A stretch of 64,000 bases of DNA, taken from the NCBI GenBank assembly GCA_026129525.1, contig JAHCHW010000001.1, positions 570,001 through 634,000 on the forward strand, in the 5' to 3' direction. This DNA is from Chitinophagales bacterium (GTDB lineage: Bacteria > Bacteroidota > Bacteroidia > Chitinophagales > LD1). The notes below the pieces were generated by a model. It saw only the letters and a program-made list of their open reading frames with translations, was not told the origin of the DNA and did not search any database. This document shows, piece by piece, positions 8,322 to 16,635 of the stretch. How positions within the stretch are numbered: position 1 is the stretch's first letter; every line of letters begins with the position of its first letter. Both the position numbers and the translations under genes were made by a program.

Positions 8322-8773
8322 CAAACGAAGAACTCAAAACCAAAATTTCGGAAATCCTTCCAACTGCTACTTTCGATGAAACGGGCGAGTGGCTGAACAT
8401 TTGGATTGATGCCAACGACTGGCTGCCGCTTGCCTGGCAACTGCGCGCCAATGCCGAATTGGATTTTGAGTTTCTGTTTTCGATAACCGGTGTTGACTGG
8501 AAAACACATTTTACGGTAGTCTATCACTTGCGCTCTATTAAACACGGACACATTGTGGTGGTAAAAGCAAAATGCGAGCGGGCAAATCCTGAAATTCAGA
8601 GTGTTTGTAAAATTTGGAAAACAGCTGAACTGACCGAGCGGGAAGTGTACGACCTGTTGGGAATAAAGTTTTTAAACCACCCCGACTTAAGGCGCTTGTT
8701 TTTAACCGAAGACTGGGAAGGTTATCCTCTGCGAAAAGATTATGTAGATGAAGTGAACATGATTAAGTTGTAA
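8318..8773 (+). CDS. nuoC: NADH-quinone oxidoreductase subunit C
   Basis: A 151-residue 30-kDa-type subunit of the complex I peripheral arm. The signature '[20 protein letters not shown]' and '[19 protein letters not shown]' identify the family. It is a separate protein, not fused to NuoD. The operon stops here: the next gene lies on the other strand, so nuoD and the remaining subunits must be encoded elsewhere. Confidence 0.95.
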   Translation: MTNEELKTKISEILPTATFDETGEWLNIWIDANDWLPLAWQLRANAELDFEFLFSITGVDWKTHFTVVYHLRSIKHGHIVVVKAKCERANPEIQSVCKIWKTAELTEREVYDLLGIKFLNHPDLRRLFLTEDWEGYPLRKDYVDEVNMIKL

Positions 8774-8797
8774 CACGTTACTTTCTCTTCTTATTTT

Positions 8798-10336
8798 CTA
8801 CGCTCCCCAATCCTCTCTATCCAAACTGCGGAACTGAATAGCCTCGGCAAGATGTTCTGTTTTTATTTCATCAGAAGCGGCAAGGTCGGCAATGGTGCGC
8901 GATACTTTAATAATACGGTCGTAAGCGCGTGCCGATAAATTGAGCTTTTGCATAGCGCGATTCAGCAGGTTTTTGCCCACATCGTTTATGGAACAAATTT
9001 CCCGCACCAACTGCGCTTCCATTTGTGCATTGCAATACAGGTTGTGTTTACCTTCAAATCGTTTCGCCTGCACCTCACGTGCCTTTATTACCCGTTCGCG
9101 AATAGCATTGCTGTTTTCTGTTTTTCGCTCGCCTGAAAGTTCGTTGAACGAAACGGGCGTTACTTCAACATGTAAATCAATCCGGTCGAGGAGTGGTCCC
9201 GATACTTTGTTTAAATACTTTTGCACTACGCCAGGAGCACAAACACATTCTTTGGTAGGGTGATTAAAATAGCCGCAGGGGCAGGGATTCATACTTGCTA
9301 CCAATACAAAGCTTGCCGGATAGGTAACCGAAAGTTTAGAGCGCGATATGGTAACTTTTCGTTCTTCCATAGGCTGGCGCATTACTTCCAGCACAGTGCG
9401 CTTGAACTCCGGCAGTTCATCTAAAAACAATACTCCGTTGTGCGCCAACGAAATTTCACCGGGCTGCGGATTGCTGCCCCCGCCAACAAGCGCCACATCG
9501 CTTACGGTATGATGTGGCGAACGAAACGGGCGCTGATAAATGAGCGATGAATTTTTGCCGAGTTTTCCGGCTACCGAATGAATTTTTGTAGTCTCGAGTG
9601 CTTCCTGCAAAGTAAGTGGCGGAAGGATAGTAGGCATACGCTTTGCCAACATGGTTTTGCCGGCACCGGGCGGACCGATAAGAATAACATTATGCCCACC
9701 GGCTGCCGCAATTTCGAGTGCACGCTTAATATTTTCCTGTCCTTTTACATCGCTGAAATCGCACTCGCTGTGGTGAAGATTTTCGCTGAACTCCGCACGG
9801 GTATCTACCACCGTAGGTTGTATGTTGCTAAAGCCTTGCAGAAAATCTACCACCTCTTGTAAAGTTTCAACGCCTATTACCTCTACTTGATTTACGATGG
9901 CGGCTTCCCGCGCATTTTGCTTTGGCAAAATAAACCCCTTAAATTTTTCTTTCCTTGCTTGAATGGCAATAGGTAAGGCGCCTTTAATGGGAAGGATAGT
10001 ACCATCTAATGACAGCTCTCCCATTATAACATACTTATCAAGCAGTGTGCTGTCAATTTGCCCCGATGCCGCTAATATGCCCACTGCCATAGGCAAGTCG
10101 TAAGCGGTTCCTTCTTTTCGTATATCAGCAGGCGAAAGATTGATAACAATTTTTCTGCGCGGCATTTCGAAACCGTTGTGCTTAATAGCAGTTTCCATGC
10201 GGTGCCACGATTCTTTAACGGCATTATCGGGCAAGCCCACCATAAAAAAATGCTGCCCGTTTTCAACGCTCACTTCTACCGTAATAGTAGCTGCATCAAC
10301 TCCATAAACCGCACTGCCGAAAGTTTTTACAAGCAT
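8798..10336 (-). CDS. YifB/ComM family Mg-chelatase-like AAA+ ATPase
   Basis: A 512-residue protein from the ATG at 10336; a longer in-frame start at 10396 adds 20 non-conserved residues. Order of parts: N-terminal Lon-protease-like (ChlI) domain with 'VGLPDNAVKES' and 'LSPADIRKEGTAYDLPMAVG', AAA+ core with Walker A 'GPPGAGKTM' (221-229), 'VLFLDELPEF' Walker B, a cysteine-rich 'NPCPCGYFNHPTKECVC' insertion and the C-terminal Mg_chelatase_C helix bundle. ComM homologues are helicases that promote branch migration during natural transformation in Gammaproteobacteria and Vibrio; the same role is plausible but unproven here. Confidence 0.93.
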   Translation of the reverse strand: MLVKTFGSAVYGVDAATITVEVSVENGQHFFMVGLPDNAVKESWHRMETAIKHNGFEMPRRKIVINLSPADIRKEGTAYDLPMAVGILAASGQIDSTLLDKYVIMGELSLDGTILPIKGALPIAIQARKEKFKGFILPKQNAREAAIVNQVEVIGVETLQEVVDFLQGFSNIQPTVVDTRAEFSENLHHSECDFSDVKGQENIKRALEIAAAGGHNVILIGPPGAGKTMLAKRMPTILPPLTLQEALETTKIHSVAGKLGKNSSLIYQRPFRSPHHTVSDVALVGGGSNPQPGEISLAHNGVLFLDELPEFKRTVLEVMRQPMEERKVTISRSKLSVTYPASFVLVASMNPCPCGYFNHPTKECVCAPGVVQKYLNKVSGPLLDRIDLHVEVTPVSFNELSGERKTENSNAIRERVIKAREVQAKRFEGKHNLYCNAQMEAQLVREICSINDVGKNLLNRAMQKLNLSARAYDRIIKVSRTIADLAASDEIKTEHLAEAIQFRSLDREDWGA

Positions 10337-10392
10337 GATGATTTCCTGAATAACAGCGACTAAAATAACGGGAGTTTTGAATATGTGCCGCT

Positions 10393-10430
10393 CCAACCCC
10401 GAAACGGTTTGAAACCACTTTCGGGGTTGG
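10393..10430. repeat. Long hairpin in the yifB/trhA divergent region
   Basis: A 12-bp perfect inverted repeat, CCAACCCCGAAA (10393-10404) and TTTCGGGGTTGG (10419-10430), whose 14-base loop itself contains GGTTT/AAACC. It sits between two divergent genes, upstream of both starts, where a terminator is not expected. It could be an operator, a 5' RNA structure, or another palindromic repeat. Confidence 0.6.
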
Positions 10431-10500
10431 TTATAATAATCATGTTCTCCCTTCCGTTGTTAGTGTAACAGCAATTCAACAACTTTACCCACACAACAAC

Positions 10501-11145
10501 ATGGAACATACAACCGCCAAACAGGAAAGAGCCAACTACCTTACGCATCTCGCAGGTATAGTTTTTTGTGTGGTAGCCATTCCCGTACTAACAGTGTACG
10601 CAGGTTTAAAAGGTACAGCGGGTACCATGTGGGCGGTTTGCATTTTCGGTTTCGGCATGTTTACGGTTTATCTTTCTTCCACACTGTACCATGCTGCCGA
10701 GAAAGAACAATTAAAGCGTGTGCTGCGCGTGTGGGACCACATCAGCATCTTTTTTCTGATTGCCGGCAGTTACACTCCGTTTGTAGTAAAGTTTATTAAG
10801 CCCGATACGGCACTGTTGTTCTTGAGCATAATGTGGGGCATAGTAGTGGTGGGCATTATTAAAAAACTGTTTTTTACCGGAAGGCTCGAATTTCTTTCGG
10901 TGATGCTTTACCTCGGCATGGGCTGGATGGCAGTGTTTATTCTTAAGCCCATGCTGCAAACCATGCCGCTCGAAATTTTTTGGTGGATACTGGCGGGCGG
11001 ATTGTTTTACACCTTAGGTATTGTTTTTTACGTATGGAAACGATGGAAATACCACCACGCCATTTGGCATTGTTTTGTGCTGGGCGGCACGGTTTCGCAC
11101 TATTTTGCTGTCCTTTTTAGTGTGCCTGTCAACACAAAACTATAG
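10501..11145 (+). CDS. trhA: Hemolysin III / TrhA (PAQR) family membrane protein
   Basis: A 214-residue protein with seven predicted membrane helices. The PAQR motifs are present: 'YLSSTLYHAA' (His in helix 2), 'WDHISIFFLIAGSYTPF' and 'HAIWHCFVLGGTVSHY' near the C-terminus; these His/Asp residues form the putative zinc site. The family has been linked to membrane homeostasis; the old hemolysin name rests on weak evidence. Transcribed divergently from yifB. Confidence 0.88.
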   Translation: MEHTTAKQERANYLTHLAGIVFCVVAIPVLTVYAGLKGTAGTMWAVCIFGFGMFTVYLSSTLYHAAEKEQLKRVLRVWDHISIFFLIAGSYTPFVVKFIKPDTALLFLSIMWGIVVVGIIKKLFFTGRLEFLSVMLYLGMGWMAVFILKPMLQTMPLEIFWWILAGGLFYTLGIVFYVWKRWKYHHAIWHCFVLGGTVSHYFAVLFSVPVNTKL

Positions 11146-11156
11146 ATGGCGGGCTA

Positions 11157-11186
11157 TTGTATGTTTCAGCCTGAAACATATCTTCG
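11157..11186 (+). promoter_or_regulatory. Promoter of the serine hydrolase pair
   Basis: TTG (11157-11159), a 19-base spacer and TATCTTCG (11179-11186) give the Bacteroidota -33/-7 arrangement, with the GTG start 33 bases further on. The spacer is filled by a 21-bp palindrome (separate entry). Confidence 0.55.
11160..11180. promoter_or_regulatory. Operator-like 21-bp palindrome
   Basis: Perfect inverted repeat with 10-bp arms TATGTTTCAG and CTGAAACATA around a single C. It exactly occupies the promoter spacer and overlaps the first two bases of the -7 box, as expected for a repressor or MerR-type activator site. It lacks a U-tract, so it is a poor terminator for trhA. Confidence 0.55.
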
Positions 11187-11219
11187 CAAATTCAGTAAAA
11201 AATAAGAGCGAAAACGAAA

Positions 11220-12416
11220 GTGATTTTACGAGCGAAAAAATGGATGTTTGGTGCAGCGCTTGCGCTGGTTTGCATGCCGGTTGTGTTTGCTGTTCCGGGC
11301 AACAACAATCTGTTGGCGTGCATGGCAAACGAGTGTTACGATGAGCCTTCGCAGATAATGCAGATTGCCACCGCCAAAGCCGGTGAACTGATTGATTCGT
11401 TTTACCAAAAAAGAAAAAAGTTAGACGGCTTTAACGGATGCGTAATGGTGGCAAAAGACGGAATGCCTATTTATTCGGGTGCATTCGGTTATGGCAACTA
11501 TGCCACTAAGGACACGCTGACGCTGCAATCGCCCATACAGTTGGCATCGGTTTCAAAAACATTTACAGCAACAGCCATTTTGTTGTTAGCCGAAGAAGGC
11601 TTGCTGCAATTAGAAGATTCCATTCAAAAATTTTTTCCGGAGTTTCCGTACAGCGGTATTACAGTACAAATGTTGCTTTCGCACCGCTCCGGTTTGTCCG
11701 ATTACATTTATTGGGATAAGAGTTTTATTGGTTCGGATGTGGCATATTTAACCAACGATAAGTTGCTGGAAATTATCGCCACTAAAAAACCGGCCGTTCG
11801 CACCCGCCCCGACAGAATGTTTTTATACTGCAACACCAATTACGCATTGCTCGCCTCCATTATCGAAAAGGTAAGCGGCATGAACTACAAAAAGTTTATG
11901 CGCGATGTTTTCTTTTCTCCGCTTGGCATGAGCAGCACATATGTATTTACGGTAGAAGATTCCGATTACTGCTACCGCACCATTAACTACGAATCGCGCT
12001 GGAAGGAATGGAAATACGGAATGTTTGATGGCGTGTATGGCGACAAAGGAATCTTTTCTTCGGCAGAAGATATGCTTAAGTGGGACAATGCCCTGCGCTC
12101 AGGCTTATTGCTTTCGAAAGAAGCATTGGACGAAGCCTACAAGCCGCGCAGCTTAGACCGCTATTCGTTTGTAAAAGAGAAGGAGAAAAATTACGGTTAC
12201 GGCTGGCGCATGACCAAACAGCCCGATAAGAGCTACCTTATTTATCACAACGGTTTCTGGCACGGCAGTAACAATGTGTTTGCCCGCAATTTGCAGGATG
12301 GCTATACCATTATTGTACTCGGTAACAAGTACAACCAAAACAACTACTGGACCCAACCCGTGTGGGATATACTCAACCAACTGAAAACATTTGAGAACGT
12401 AGCCGAAATGCAGTAG
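11220..12416 (+). CDS. Exported serine hydrolase, beta-lactamase class C-like (copy 1)
   Basis: A 398-residue member of the beta-lactamase/DD-peptidase/esterase superfamily. The catalytic motifs are SxxK in 'LASVSKTFTA' (Ser110, Lys113), YxN in 'YCNTNY' (Tyr203) and the third motif 'YHNGFWHG'. Using the GTG at 11220 gives a normal signal peptide with basic start 'MILRAKKW' and cleavage after 'VVFA'; the ATG at 11244 would lose the basic residues. The gene is followed by a clear paralogue 41 bases on. Substrate unknown; peptidoglycan peptides or esters are the usual possibilities. Confidence 0.88.
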   Translation: MILRAKKWMFGAALALVCMPVVFAVPGNNNLLACMANECYDEPSQIMQIATAKAGELIDSFYQKRKKLDGFNGCVMVAKDGMPIYSGAFGYGNYATKDTLTLQSPIQLASVSKTFTATAILLLAEEGLLQLEDSIQKFFPEFPYSGITVQMLLSHRSGLSDYIYWDKSFIGSDVAYLTNDKLLEIIATKKPAVRTRPDRMFLYCNTNYALLASIIEKVSGMNYKKFMRDVFFSPLGMSSTYVFTVEDSDYCYRTINYESRWKEWKYGMFDGVYGDKGIFSSAEDMLKWDNALRSGLLLSKEALDEAYKPRSLDRYSFVKEKEKNYGYGWRMTKQPDKSYLIYHNGFWHGSNNVFARNLQDGYTIIVLGNKYNQNNYWTQPVWDILNQLKTFENVAEMQ

Positions 12417-12418
12417 GC

Positions 12419-12426
12419 TATTTTCG
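12419..12426 (+). promoter_or_regulatory. Putative internal -7 box, TAnnTTCG variant
   Basis: TATTTTCG lies 32 bases before the GTG of the second serine hydrolase; a TTG at 12391 is 25 bases upstream, slightly far. It may give copy 2 its own expression. Confidence 0.3.
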
Positions 12427-12457
12427 TCCGTTAGCAAATCCTGTTATTTTCCACCGC

Positions 12458-13618
12458 GTGAAAAAAATATTGCTTTATGCCGGTGCCGCCATTGTATCGT
12501 TCGCTGTTGTTTATTTTCTGAAGTTTCAGCGCCCCACCGGTTACTCTGCTTCTATCGTTCCGGAAAAATTTGATTCTGCCGCCATTCAGCAAAAACAGGC
12601 GATGATTTTTTCGCTCGATACTTTTTTTACGAACCGAAGTATTGAAAACGGTTTCAGCGGAAGTGTGCTTGTTTCGGTAAAAGGTGAGCCGGTGTACGAA
12701 AAGTGTTTCGGTTACTGCAACTACCGCAACAAAGATTTAATGCACGATACCGCTTCGTTTCAATTAGCATCGGTTTCCAAAACATTTACAGCAACCGCTA
12801 TTCTTTACCTTATTGAAAAAGATTTGCTTTCGCTGAACGATTCGCTTCAAAAGTTTTTTCCGAAGCTGCCGTATAAAGGCATTACCATTCAGCAACTGCT
12901 TTGCCATCGTTCCGGCTTGCCTAACTATTTGTATTTCGCTTCGGGCAAATGCAACAAAGGGCAATACTTAAGCAACAACGATGTAATTGAACTAATGATT
13001 AAAGAAAAACCGGCTGTTGCTGCCAAGCCCAATAAAAAATTTGAGTACTGCAATACCAATTATCTGTTGCTTGCCTCCATTGCCGAAAAAGTAACCGGCA
13101 AAAGTTTTAAAGATTTTATGCAGGAAACGTTTTTTACTCCGCTGGGCATGCATCACTCCTTTGTTTACGATTACCGCGATAGCGTGGAAAGTAAAATTGC
13201 CGTGAGCTACAACAGCAAATGGCAAATACAATACGATGATTGTTTTGACGGTGTAACGGGCGATAAAGGCATTTACTCCACCGTGCATGACATGTTTTTG
13301 TGGGACAAGGCTTTTTACGAAGGCAAAATTCTTTCGCAGGAAATGATGGCAGAAGCCTACAAGCCACGCAGTTTCGAAAAGCCCGGCATAAGAAACTACG
13401 GTTACGGCTGGCGGCTAATTCAAAAGCCCGACAGCACTTATTTGGTTTACCACAACGGCTGGTGGCACGGCAACAACACGGTGTTCTCCAGAAATATTCA
13501 GGATACTACTGCGGTTATTATTCTCTCCAACAAATACAACCGCTACGTGTATAATGTTAAACCGGTTTGGGCAATTATTTACGGAGCAGGCAATACGCTT
13601 AGTGAAAGCGATGAGTGA
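12458..13618 (+). CDS. Serine hydrolase, beta-lactamase class C-like (copy 2)
   Basis: A 386-residue tandem paralogue of the preceding gene. It shares long stretches such as 'QLASVSKTFTATAIL', 'YCNTNY.LLASI' and 'YHNGWWHGNN'. Motifs: Ser105-x-x-Lys108, Tyr197-x-Asn199, and HNG. The N-terminus 'MKKILLYAGAAIVSFAVVYF' is a signal anchor without a clear cleavage site, so this copy may stay membrane-bound while copy 1 is released. Start codon is GTG. The two copies arose by duplication and have diverged most in the N-terminal region. Confidence 0.88.
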   Translation: MKKILLYAGAAIVSFAVVYFLKFQRPTGYSASIVPEKFDSAAIQQKQAMIFSLDTFFTNRSIENGFSGSVLVSVKGEPVYEKCFGYCNYRNKDLMHDTASFQLASVSKTFTATAILYLIEKDLLSLNDSLQKFFPKLPYKGITIQQLLCHRSGLPNYLYFASGKCNKGQYLSNNDVIELMIKEKPAVAAKPNKKFEYCNTNYLLLASIAEKVTGKSFKDFMQETFFTPLGMHHSFVYDYRDSVESKIAVSYNSKWQIQYDDCFDGVTGDKGIYSTVHDMFLWDKAFYEGKILSQEMMAEAYKPRSFEKPGIRNYGYGWRLIQKPDSTYLVYHNGWWHGNNTVFSRNIQDTTAVIILSNKYNRYVYNVKPVWAIIYGAGNTLSESDE

Positions 13619-13632
13619 GTATTGCGAAAATG

Positions 13633-13654
13633 GTTTGAAATCTACATTTCAAAC
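13633..13654. terminator. Bidirectional terminator-like hairpin
   Basis: Stem GTTTGAAAT / ATTTCAAAC, loop CTAC, between convergent genes; the plus strand continues TTTCTA. AT-rich, so modest. Confidence 0.5.
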
Positions 13655-13684
13655 TTTCTACGGTAACGAGAACTTTGCAAACAC

Positions 13685-15463
13685 CTACGAATTGTTGTGA
13701 ACAGGAATGGTAAACACAAAAGCAGTTCCGCCCAGTTCGCTTTCTTCCACCCAAATTTTGCCGTGCATTTGCGAGATTATTTTTTTGCAAATAGCCAGAC
13801 CAATGCCAGTGCCGGAGTAACTATCGCGGTGGTGTAAACGCTTAAAAAGTTCAAAAACTTTGTCGCGGTGTTTTTCATCAATACCAATACCGTTGTCGGA
13901 AATAGCGATGCGGTGCATGTTGTTCTGCAAGTCATACGTTACCCGCACTTCTACCGCATCGTGCTCGTTGTATTTTACAGCATTAGCTATAATGTTTTGA
14001 AACACCTGCACCATTTGATGATAGTCAGCCAACACTTCTGGCAGTTTATCGCTGATGATGTTTACATTCTTGCTGCTGCTTGATACTACTGTGCGGGTAA
14101 CTTCGTCCAGCACATCGTTTAAATCAATTTCGCGGAAGGCGGCATCAACTGTAGCACGCGAAAACACTAAAAGCGAATCAATGAGTGAGTACATGCGCTT
14201 GGCGCCATCAGAGGCATAACGCATGTAATCGTGTTGGTCTTTGCTGAGCAAATTTTTCGGGAAACTTTTTTCGAGCAGTTGCATGTAGTTGCTTACCATG
14301 CGGAGCGGCTCTTTTAAATCGTGCGAAGCCACGTAAGCAAACTGGTTTAGTTCGGCATTGGTTTGTTGCAAGCGCTCGTTAAACATTTCTATTTCTTCGT
14401 TCTTTTTTTTCAGCAATTCCGATTCGCGCTCTTTCTCCTCCAAATCGAATTTCATTTTAGCCTGTGCCACGGCTGCTTCGCGGTCAAATTTCATTCGGTC
14501 CGACACCTGTTCAATGTATTTCTGCGCTTTTTCGTATGCCTCTTTATACTGACCTACTGCGGCAAGATTGGTTGCCCATTCCTGATATACTACATTCAAA
14601 AAAACTCTGGCATTACCATCAAGCAAGGTTTTTTCGGCATCCTCTAAATAACGCAACGAAGTATAATTGTCGCCTTTTAAACGATAGGCTTCGGCAATCT
14701 GGAACAGCGTAAAGCCGGTCATGGGTGCGCTGTTCAACTCCTTGATAATTTCGAGTGCCGCCAGCATTCGCTCAATGCCTTCATCGTGCCGCCCCATGTG
14801 CGCGTAGCAAAGTCCGATGTTGGCAAGGCACATGGCGCGCCCGTGTTGGTCTTTGCCGTGTTCGTAATACCCGAATGCTTTTTCGAAAACAGCAAGGCGG
14901 TCTTCAATGGGTGTGTTGCCGGGCAGCACCGATGCTTTTAAATTCCACACACGTGCCAAGCCCTCGTTGTTGCCGATTGATTCAAAAATTTCCTTGGCTT
15001 TATCCAAATAGTCCAGACGCTCATCGGCAATTTCTATTTGCTGATACAACTTGGAAAGATTGTGATACGCATTGCCGAGTGCAATTTTGCCATCGTTGCT
15101 AAGGTCGCTGCGTTTTTCTAAGAGGTCAATGGTTTGCAGATAGTGGTTGCGGGAAATAAAGTAATTACCCTGCACATCGTTGCAAATGCCGAGTATGTTG
15201 CACGACTGGGCAAAAACCTCGGGGTATTCATCGGGCACAATCAACTGCTGAATTTCTTTGCAGAGTTTTGCGGCTTCCGCATAGTTGGAAGTAAGCCGGT
15301 AATGAAAACCCATTAAAAACCGGTATGCCTTTACCAGCAGTGGAACATCCTTGCTTTGTTTTGCAAGGCGGTAGGCGTTTTCGGCAAACTGTAAGCCTGC
15401 GGTATCTTTTCGTTCAAGATACTGCTCGCTTTGTTTCAGCAAGTCTTCAATTTCACTTTGCAT
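13685..15463 (-). CDS. Cytoplasmic TPR sensor histidine kinase
   Basis: A 592-residue kinase without membrane segments. TPR-type helical repeats span about residues 10-310, a coiled coil about 315-375, the HisKA dimerisation helix with phospho-acceptor His381 in 'YVASHDLKEPLRMV', and a HATPase_c domain ending near 590 ('NAVKYNEHD' N-box, 'ISDNGIGID', 'GTGIGLAICKKI'). The ATG at 15463 is chosen; an upstream TTG adds seven residues. No response regulator lies next to it, so it is an orphan kinase. TPR-containing kinases of this type are common in Bacteroidota; the signal is unknown. Confidence 0.92.
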   Translation of the reverse strand: MQSEIEDLLKQSEQYLERKDTAGLQFAENAYRLAKQSKDVPLLVKAYRFLMGFHYRLTSNYAEAAKLCKEIQQLIVPDEYPEVFAQSCNILGICNDVQGNYFISRNHYLQTIDLLEKRSDLSNDGKIALGNAYHNLSKLYQQIEIADERLDYLDKAKEIFESIGNNEGLARVWNLKASVLPGNTPIEDRLAVFEKAFGYYEHGKDQHGRAMCLANIGLCYAHMGRHDEGIERMLAALEIIKELNSAPMTGFTLFQIAEAYRLKGDNYTSLRYLEDAEKTLLDGNARVFLNVVYQEWATNLAAVGQYKEAYEKAQKYIEQVSDRMKFDREAAVAQAKMKFDLEEKERESELLKKKNEEIEMFNERLQQTNAELNQFAYVASHDLKEPLRMVSNYMQLLEKSFPKNLLSKDQHDYMRYASDGAKRMYSLIDSLLVFSRATVDAAFREIDLNDVLDEVTRTVVSSSSKNVNIISDKLPEVLADYHQMVQVFQNIIANAVKYNEHDAVEVRVTYDLQNNMHRIAISDNGIGIDEKHRDKVFELFKRLHHRDSYSGTGIGLAICKKIISQMHGKIWVEESELGGTAFVFTIPVHNNS

Positions 15464-15567
15464 ATACGCTGAGGGTTTTGGCAAAAGTAAATTTATGCGG
15501 GCAGAGGTTAAATGGGTTGTGTACGCAGGGTAAATGATTGTATAGAAACAAAGCCAATGAACTGTTG

Positions 15568-16578
15568 CTAAAACAGCAAAACACGTTCTCCGCCACGCAG
15601 CAGCATAAAATTTACACGGTGCTTTTGAGATTCGTTTATCAGGAAAGAAAAACTTTCAGAAACATCATCGCTGAATTTCGGGAGCGCTTGCAAAGGTTGG
15701 GTAATGGGTTTCGAAAAATTATCCCAATGAACGGGGACAAGCGTTTTAGCGTGCGATGCAACAACCGTGTGTTTGAAGTAACTGTTTCTGAATTCATCGG
15801 TTTGTTTACTTAAGAGCGCACAGCCGAGAAAAAAAACATCGGTACGGAAACTATCGAGCGCATGAGGAATGTAATTCGTACTCGCTTTTATTAACGCACT
15901 ATGCCCGCCATGCTGAACATAAAAATCGTAGGTGCCGCCTTCAATAAACTCTTCGATGGAGGCGGGTTGTATAAGCGGCTCATCAATGTTAGGATGTGCC
16001 GGATCGGTAGCATTGGTTTTGCCGAGAATAGTTACAGGGGGTGTATGCTTTGAAGGAATAACGGTTACGGTAAATTTTCCCACTTCAAATTTTTTAAAAG
16101 GCTCAAACTGCTGCATGGCATTTTCGCTCAACCCCACTCCTCTTCCAATGTTTAAAGTGGATAATGAGCCGTATAATGTTGCTCCCGTAATTTTTGAAAC
16201 CACCGGAGCGTCCATAGCATGGTCGTAGTGCGAATGGCAAACAAAAATTCCCTTCAGGCGGTTGATGCGGTGCTTTTCAATAACTGAGTGAATCAACGCG
16301 CTATCGGCACTTACTTTACCCAACACCACATCTATTGCCGGTGAGCGGGTAAAGAAGCCGTCAATGAGCAATTGCGTTTCGCCATCATCGAACAGGATAG
16401 TGGAAGTGCCGAAAAAAGTGGCGACAACTTTCCCCTGCGGAATGCTGTCGGCAGTGTACGGTTCGGCAAAATGTGTTTTGAAGTTATTGAGGTTGGCAGA
16501 TGGCTGAAACAACCAAAACAGCACACTTGCCGCTACGGCAACAGCCAACAGAAAAATGAAACCGACTACCCGAAGCAT
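15568..16578 (-). CDS. Membrane-anchored MBL-fold metallohydrolase
   Basis: A 336-residue protein with an N-terminal membrane anchor (about residues 3-25) and a metallo-beta-lactamase fold of the UlaG/NAPE-PLD-like branch. The zinc motif is 'VCHSHYDHAMD' near residue 110; other motifs are 'FFGTSTILFDDGETQLLIDG' and the late 'LVPVHWDNF'. The ATG at 16578 is preferred over a GTG five codons upstream. Likely cleaves an ester or phosphodiester at the envelope; substrate unknown. Confidence 0.85.
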   Translation of the reverse strand: MLRVVGFIFLLAVAVAASVLFWLFQPSANLNNFKTHFAEPYTADSIPQGKVVATFFGTSTILFDDGETQLLIDGFFTRSPAIDVVLGKVSADSALIHSVIEKHRINRLKGIFVCHSHYDHAMDAPVVSKITGATLYGSLSTLNIGRGVGLSENAMQQFEPFKKFEVGKFTVTVIPSKHTPPVTILGKTNATDPAHPNIDEPLIQPASIEEFIEGGTYDFYVQHGGHSALIKASTNYIPHALDSFRTDVFFLGCALLSKQTDEFRNSYFKHTVVASHAKTLVPVHWDNFSKPITQPLQALPKFSDDVSESFSFLINESQKHRVNFMLLRGGERVLLF

Positions 16579-16635
16579 AAAAACGAATGGCACGATAAAA
16601 CTACCGTGCCATTCGCGAATGTAAGAAGGATGCGT

